From positions 682,001-746,000 of the forward strand of contig CAVZCC010000005.1 in NCBI GenBank assembly GCA_963773765.1: 64,000 nucleotides of DNA, given 5' to 3'. The position numbers and the translations under genes were made by a program. The notes under the pieces were generated by a model. That model saw nothing but the letters and a program-made list of their open reading frames with translations, did no database searches and was not told the origin of the DNA. Positions 59,877 through 64,000 of the stretch are shown one piece after another (within the stretch, counting starts at the first letter, position 1; each line of letters starts with the position of its first letter). Origin of the DNA: CAVZCC01 sp963773765. GTDB lineage: Bacteria > Actinomycetota > Acidimicrobiia > Acidimicrobiales > Microtrichaceae.

Positions 59877-61181
59877 ATGACGCGCACCCGGCGCCTAGCC
59901 GCCTCCGTCGCCCTGCTCGCCGCTGCTGGGCTGGCGATCCTCCTCGTCTTCACCGCCGTCCAGAGCTTCCCCCAGGGCCTGCTGGCGGCGTTGTGTCTTG
60001 TCCTCGCCGGCTTCGCCGGAACGCAAGGGCTGCGGCGACGCCGGACCGCCCGGATCACCCTGCTGGCCGTCGCGGCGATCCTGGCCATCGGGTCGCTCCT
60101 CCTGCTGGTCATCGAAGGTCTCTTGCTGGAGATCTCGATCGCCGTGTTGCTCATCGCCGTCATGGCGATCGCAGGCCGTCGGGCCTTCGAACCGGTCGCA
60201 CAGCTCGAGACCGCCGACCCCCCACAGCATCCCGTCGTGATCTTCAACCCCAAGTCCGGCGGAGGAAAGGCGATCAGCAACAACCTCGCCACCGAAGCGA
60301 CAGCACGCGGCATCGAAGCCATCGAACTCCACCCGGGCGATGACATCGTCCAACTCGTCAACGACGCCGTCGCCCGGGGCGCCGACGCCCTGGCGGCAGC
60401 GGGCGGCGACGGAACCCAGGCGCTGGTGGCGACGATCGCCGCCGAACACGACCTCCCGTTCGCCTGCATCCCCGCCGGAACGAGGAACCACTTCGCATTG
60501 GACCTCGGCGTCGACCGCGACGACGTCGTCGGCGCGCTCGACGCGTTCGTGAACGGCAACGAACGACGAGTCGACCTTGCAGAGCTCAATGGCCGGGTCT
60601 TCGTCAACAACGTCTCCCTCGGCGTCTACGCATCCGCCGTCCAACGCGAGGCGTACCGGGACGCCAAGGCCTCCACACTGCTCGACACCGTCCCCGACGT
60701 CATCGGACCTGGGCAACAAGGAGGTGCGGAGCTCCGCTGGCTCGGCCCCGACGGGACGCCCCACGGGTCCACAGCCGTTCTCCTCGTGTCCAACAACCCG
60801 TATCGCATGGGTACGCTCATCGGCTCCGGGACCCGCCAACGGCTCGACCTCGGCGTCCTCGGCATCGTCGCCACACGGGACCAGGGGAACAGCGGCAACG
60901 GCCGTCAGCGTCTCCGCCTCTGGTCGGCGTGGCAGTGTCCGGAGTTCACGGTCGAGTCCGACCAGCCAGTACCCGTCGGCGTCGACGGCGAAGCCCTGAT
61001 GATGGAACCACCCCTCCAGTTCCGAATCAGACCGCAGGCACTGCGGGTCCGCATCGCTCCCCAACATCCAGGCGCCTCCCCGTCCTCCGGAGCACCGACC
61101 GGCATCCGCGACGCCTTCAGCCGGCTCGCCCGGATCGCCAGCGGCACATCACTCGACGTCGACCCCGAGCAGAGGGATTGA
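59877..61181 (+). CDS. Diacylglycerol/lipid kinase family protein with membrane N-terminus
   Basis: 434 residues. Three to four N-terminal helices (to about 100), then a DAGK catalytic domain: VVIFNPKSGGGKAISN, AAAGGDGTQALVATI (the GGDGT nucleotide motif), CIPAGTRNHFALDLG, and VDGEALMMEPP near the end. Phosphorylates a lipid, substrate open; the membrane fusion is less common than the soluble DgkB type. ATG 59877 with GAGGTGC upstream. Followed by PPK2. Confidence 0.87.
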   Translation: MTRTRRLAASVALLAAAGLAILLVFTAVQSFPQGLLAALCLVLAGFAGTQGLRRRRTARITLLAVAAILAIGSLLLLVIEGLLLEISIAVLLIAVMAIAGRRAFEPVAQLETADPPQHPVVIFNPKSGGGKAISNNLATEATARGIEAIELHPGDDIVQLVNDAVARGADALAAAGGDGTQALVATIAAEHDLPFACIPAGTRNHFALDLGVDRDDVVGALDAFVNGNERRVDLAELNGRVFVNNVSLGVYASAVQREAYRDAKASTLLDTVPDVIGPGQQGGAELRWLGPDGTPHGSTAVLLVSNNPYRMGTLIGSGTRQRLDLGVLGIVATRDQGNSGNGRQRLRLWSAWQCPEFTVESDQPVPVGVDGEALMMEPPLQFRIRPQALRVRIAPQHPGASPSSGAPTGIRDAFSRLARIASGTSLDVDPEQRD

Positions 61182-61185
61182 GGTC

Positions 61186-61308
61186 GTGCTGCAGAGCCAG
61201 TCAGCCCTGGACGAGCTCCGCGGCCGCATGCGGCACGTCCGGGAAGAGATGCGGCGTCAGAGCGGCCAGTTCGACGGAGGGAGCCGACATGGGCAAGCGC
61301 AAGGGTGA
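61186..61308 (+). CDS. Possible 40-residue helical protein
   Basis: GTG four bases after the lipid kinase stop; LQSQSALDELRGRMRHVREEMRRQ is a charged amphipathic helix, and the frame overlaps the PPK2 start. Could equally be a chance frame: no ribosome site of its own apart from GAGGTC. Confidence 0.25.
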   Translation: MLQSQSALDELRGRMRHVREEMRRQSGQFDGGSRHGQAQG

Positions 61309-62164
61309 GAAGAAGCGGAACAAGGACCACCGCGAGACATCCGAACCCGAGGCGCCATCAGTGGCAGGCCCGACGGAAGCCTCGCCACCTGGAAAGATGC
61401 GGCAGAAGGAGTACCAGCGCGAGCTGCGACGCCTGCACGGTGAGCTCGTCGCCATGCAGGAGTGGGTGAAGGCCACGGGCGCCAAGATCTGCGTCGTGTT
61501 CGAAGGGCGCGACACCGCTGGCAAGGGCGGCACGATCAAGGCGATCACCGAACGGGTGAGCCCCCGGGTGTTCCGTGTCATCGCCCTCCAGGCGCCGACC
61601 GAGCGCGAGAAGTCCCAGATGTACATCCAGCGGTACCTCCCGCACTTCCCGGCCGCAGGAGAGGTCGTCATCTTCGACCGCAGTTGGTACAACCGGGCCG
61701 GGGTCGAACGGGTGATGGGGTTCTGCACCGACACCGACGTCGCCCACTTCCTCGACGCCGCCCCGGGCGTGGAGAAGGCGATGGTCGACTCGGGGATCCT
61801 CCTCCTGAAGTACTGGCTGGAGGTCAGCCCGGACGAACAGACACGACGCCTCCAGAGCCGGATCGACGACCCGCGGAAGATCTGGAAGCTGTCGGACATG
61901 GACCTGCTGTCCTACCGCCGGTGGTTCGACTACTCACGCGCCCGGGACGACATGTTCGCAGCGACCGACACCGCCTGGGCTCCTTGGTGGATCGCGCACT
62001 CCGACGACAAGAAGCGGGCTCGTCTCAACATCATCTCCCACCTGCTCGAGCGGGTGCCGTACGAACCGTTGGGGCACAAGAAGGTCCACCTGCCCGAGCG
62101 GGACGCCGCAGGCGACTACCTCGACCCGGGCATTCCGCTGCGGTACGTCCCGACGGTCTACTGA
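61289..62164 (+). CDS. ppk2: Polyphosphate kinase 2 family protein
   Basis: 291 residues. Lys-rich N-terminus, then the PPK2 core: VVFEGRDTAGKGGTIKAITE (Walker A), APTEREKSQMYIQRYLPHFPAAG, VIFDRSWYNRAGVERVMGFC (Walker B and lid), LKYWLEVSPDEQTRRLQSRIDDPRKIWKLS. Moves phosphate between polyphosphate and nucleotides; class (ADP or AMP) not decided by eye. ATG 61289 behind GGAGGGAG. Last island gene. Confidence 0.93.
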   Translation: MGKRKGEKKRNKDHRETSEPEAPSVAGPTEASPPGKMRQKEYQRELRRLHGELVAMQEWVKATGAKICVVFEGRDTAGKGGTIKAITERVSPRVFRVIALQAPTEREKSQMYIQRYLPHFPAAGEVVIFDRSWYNRAGVERVMGFCTDTDVAHFLDAAPGVEKAMVDSGILLLKYWLEVSPDEQTRRLQSRIDDPRKIWKLSDMDLLSYRRWFDYSRARDDMFAATDTAWAPWWIAHSDDKKRARLNIISHLLERVPYEPLGHKKVHLPERDAAGDYLDPGIPLRYVPTVY

Positions 62165-62578
62165 GGTCATCGAGGACGTTCTTCGTCCTCCAGCTCGCCG
62201 GCGATTCCGTCGCCCATGTTGCACATTTGTTGCACAGGACGTGGCGGAACGGGACGGACCAGGACGGAACGACCCGGACAGTTGCCGAGTCGGGACCCCA
62301 GTATCTGCAAGGGATTCCGGCGCTCAGCGGCACAGGGCGGACCTGCACGGACACAGCGAATCCGGCCTCCGGTGAGCTTCCCAAGCTGAAGATCTTCGGA
62401 GCCCCGCGAACTCGTGACGTCTCGTACGGCCCGGCAACCTCGGATGTCACGGGAACGAAGGGGACAGCGCCGGCCGATGCCCGACTGTCACACCGATGAG
62501 TGAAACTCGTTCGAGACGTCTGCACGGGGCGGACCAACCTATGGGGCGACCGCTCACTCCGAGCACAGGGGACCACCG
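62165..62578. other. Gene-free right edge of the island
   Basis: 414 bp without a supported gene. Contains the direct repeat TTGCACA-TTTG-TTGCACA (62219-62236), the second copy of the tRNA-Gly anticodon 16-mer (62375-62390), and a TATGGG box about 40 bp before drrA. No integrase is readable on either strand. Confidence 0.5.
62375..62390 (+). repeat. Putative attachment core, right copy
   Basis: AGCTTCCCAAGCTGAA, identical to 50778-50793. Flanks match neither half of the tRNA, so no displaced tRNA end is left here. Confidence 0.5.
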
Positions 62579-63576
62579 ATGACCGACCTCGCCATCCATG
62601 CCCGCGGGCTCACCAAGCACTACGGCGAGACGGTCGCGCTCGGCGGCATCGACCTGACGGTGCCGGCCGGCACCGTCACGTCGGTGCTGGGCCCCAACGG
62701 CGCGGGCAAGACCACTGCGGTGCGGATCCTCACCACCCTCACGGAGCCGGACGGCGGCCAGGCCACCGTGGCCGGATTCGACGTGGCCACCCAGGCCAAG
62801 GAGGTCCGGCGCCGCATCGGCCTGGCTGCCCAGGACGCCACGGTCGACCCGCTCCTCACCGGCCGTGAGAACCTCATCATGCTCGGCGAGCTGCACCAGA
62901 TGTCACGCCGGGCCGCAGGGACACGGGCCGACGAGCTCCTGGAGGAGTTCTCCCTCTCGGACGCCGGCGGTCGCGTCACCTCCGGCTACTCCGGCGGCAT
63001 GCGCCGGCGCCTGGACCTGGCCGCCACCCTGGTGGCGCGCCCCAGGTCCTGTTCCTGGACGAGCCCACCACGGGCCTGGACCCACGCGCCCGCACGGAGC
63101 TGTGGGCGGTGCTGGACACGCTGGTCGGCCACGGGACCACCATCCTGTTGACCACCCAGTACCTGGACGAGGCGGAGCGCCTCGCGGATGACATCGTCGT
63201 GGTCGACCACGGCCGGATCATCGCCCAGGGCGACGCTCGCGGGCTCAAGCGGGAGGTCGGCGGCGACGCCCTCCAGGTGGTGCTGAGCGGCCGCGACGGC
63301 CTGGAGCGCGCCACCGAGATCCTGACCAGGGCCACCGGCGCACAGCCCGCGGTGGACGAGGACGACCGCACCCTCGTGGCACCCACCCCCAACGGACTGG
63401 ACGCCCTGGTGGAGGTCGGTCGCGCCCTGCAGGAGGCCGGCATCGCGGTGGACGACCTCAGCCTGCGCCAACCCACGCTGGACGAGGTGTTCCTCACCCT
63501 GACCGGCTCACCATCCGACGACGACCGCACCAGCACCACACCGGCCCACCGGGCCCCGGCCGAGGAGCACGCATGA
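62579..63576 (+). CDS. DrrA-type ABC exporter, ATP-binding subunit
   Basis: About 332 residues after restoring one missing C near 63043 (ARP-QVLFLDEPTTGLDP). Walker A VLGPNGAGKTTAVRIL, signature SGYSGGMRRRLDLA, Walker B LFLDEPTTGLDP, switch TTQYLDEAERLAD, and the C-terminal DrrA extension ending in QPTLDEVFLTLTG. Daunorubicin-resistance-like exporters carry drugs or lipids. Its TGA overlaps the permease ATG. Confidence 0.93.
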
Positions 63577-64000
63577 CCACCACCCTCACCGCCCCCACCC
63601 TGCACGCCGGAGCAGCAGACGAGCCCCATCCCCCCAGGGGCGTCATGCACGACGTCTGGGTGGTGGCCCGCCGGGGCCTGACCCACATGCGGCGCCAACC
63701 CGAGCAGCTGCTGGACGCCACCATCCAGCCCGTCATGTTCGTCCTGTTGTTCGCCTACGTCTTCGGCGGCGCCATCGACGTGCCCGGCGGGGGCAGCTAC
63801 CGGGAGTTCCTGATGGGCGGGATCTTCGCCCAGACCATCGTCTTCACCGCCTTCGGTGTGGCCCTGGCGCTGGCCAACGACCGCAAGAACCAGGCAGTGG
63901 ACCGCTTCCGTTCCCTGCCCGTCGCCGGGGGCGCGGTCCTGGGCGGCCACGCCCTGGCCAGCCTGCTCAAGGCACTCCTGCCCATCGTGTTGATGTCGCT
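63573..64000 (+). CDS. DrrB-type ABC-2 permease, truncated by window end
   Basis: 143 residues visible. VWVVARRGLTHMRRQPEQLLDATIQPVMFVLLFAYVFGGAI is the standard start of DrrB permeases, followed by YREFLMGGIFAQTIVFTAFGVALALANDRK and RFRSLPV. ATG 63573 in an ATGA overlap with the ATPase gene. Confidence 0.92.
   Translation, partial: MTTTLTAPTLHAGAADEPHPPRGVMHDVWVVARRGLTHMRRQPEQLLDATIQPVMFVLLFAYVFGGAIDVPGGGSYREFLMGGIFAQTIVFTAFGVALALANDRKNQAVDRFRSLPVAGGAVLGGHALASLLKALLPIVLMS

Noticed and set aside
62031..62576. Integrase remnant at the island's right edge (minus-strand frame ending near TTGCACA repeats)
   Set aside because: No Arg-His-Arg-Tyr catalytic motifs or other integrase similarity could be read in any frame.

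Overview
The window is 64 kb of dense, GC-rich chromosomal DNA. Gene content and style point to an actinobacterium, most likely of the class Acidimicrobiia (inference): a caa3-type oxidase operon with a cytochrome-c-fused subunit II, a stand-alone PurS/PurQ/PurL system, dnaK-grpE-dnaJ-hspR with HspR-type operators, an EtfD-like membrane Fe-S reductase, a bifunctional-type Dcd, and many genes whose start codon sits 6-10 nt behind a TANNNT box (leaderless pattern). No plasmid, phage structural gene, rRNA or CRISPR array is visible.

Layout. 1-8.2 kb: aerobic terminal oxidase and heme A block (ctaD, ctaC, a ctaF-like membrane subunit, ctaE, a degenerate subunit-I paralogue, ctaB on the minus strand; ctaA divergent). 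8.2-9.4 kb: clpS, a DUF2017-like gene and three tRNAs (Glu, Asp, Phe). 9.4-15.1 kb: HAD hydrolase, ACT-malic enzyme, pyrE, an AttH-like protein and two pirins. 15.2-34 kb: almost the whole purine pathway on the minus strand (purM, purF, purL, purQ, purS, purC, purB, purE, purK, purD, purA), interrupted by gluQ, a secreted DUF4185-like lipoprotein, a thioesterase and a 2-hydroxyacid dehydrogenase. 34-45 kb: acetyltransferase plus glycosyltransferase, then a heat-shock block (clpB; dnaK-grpE-dnaJ-hspR) under HAIR-like operators, and a GT2 glycosyltransferase. 45-50.8 kb: gpmA, an orphan ParA-like ATPase, a cNMP-binding domain protein, etfD, a degenerate receiver, dcd and tRNA-Gly.

50.8-62.4 kb looks like an acquired stress/accessory island. 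It starts at tRNA-Gly(CCC), and a 16-bp exact copy of that tRNA's anticodon arm recurs at 62375-62390. It carries a MalT/LAL-type LuxR regulator with a small partner gene, SHOCT and DUF7144 membrane proteins, a DHA2 drug exporter, a badly frameshifted SulP transporter, a truncated DUF6325 gene, a lipid kinase and a PPK2 polyphosphate kinase. Five copies of a previously unnamed (to me) dyad, TCAYCC-N5-GGRTGA, lie in front of its genes, mostly pointing at the next start codon. This looks like a self-contained regulon and is the most interesting item in the window. After the island a DrrAB-type ABC exporter begins and runs off the edge.

Quality warning: at least 14 conserved genes need a one-base correction to read through (mostly single inserted G or C, two deletions), and sulP alone needs about twenty. 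The conserved protein continues intact on both sides of nearly every break, so I treat them as probable sequencing/assembly indels and not as real pseudogenes, except where stated.
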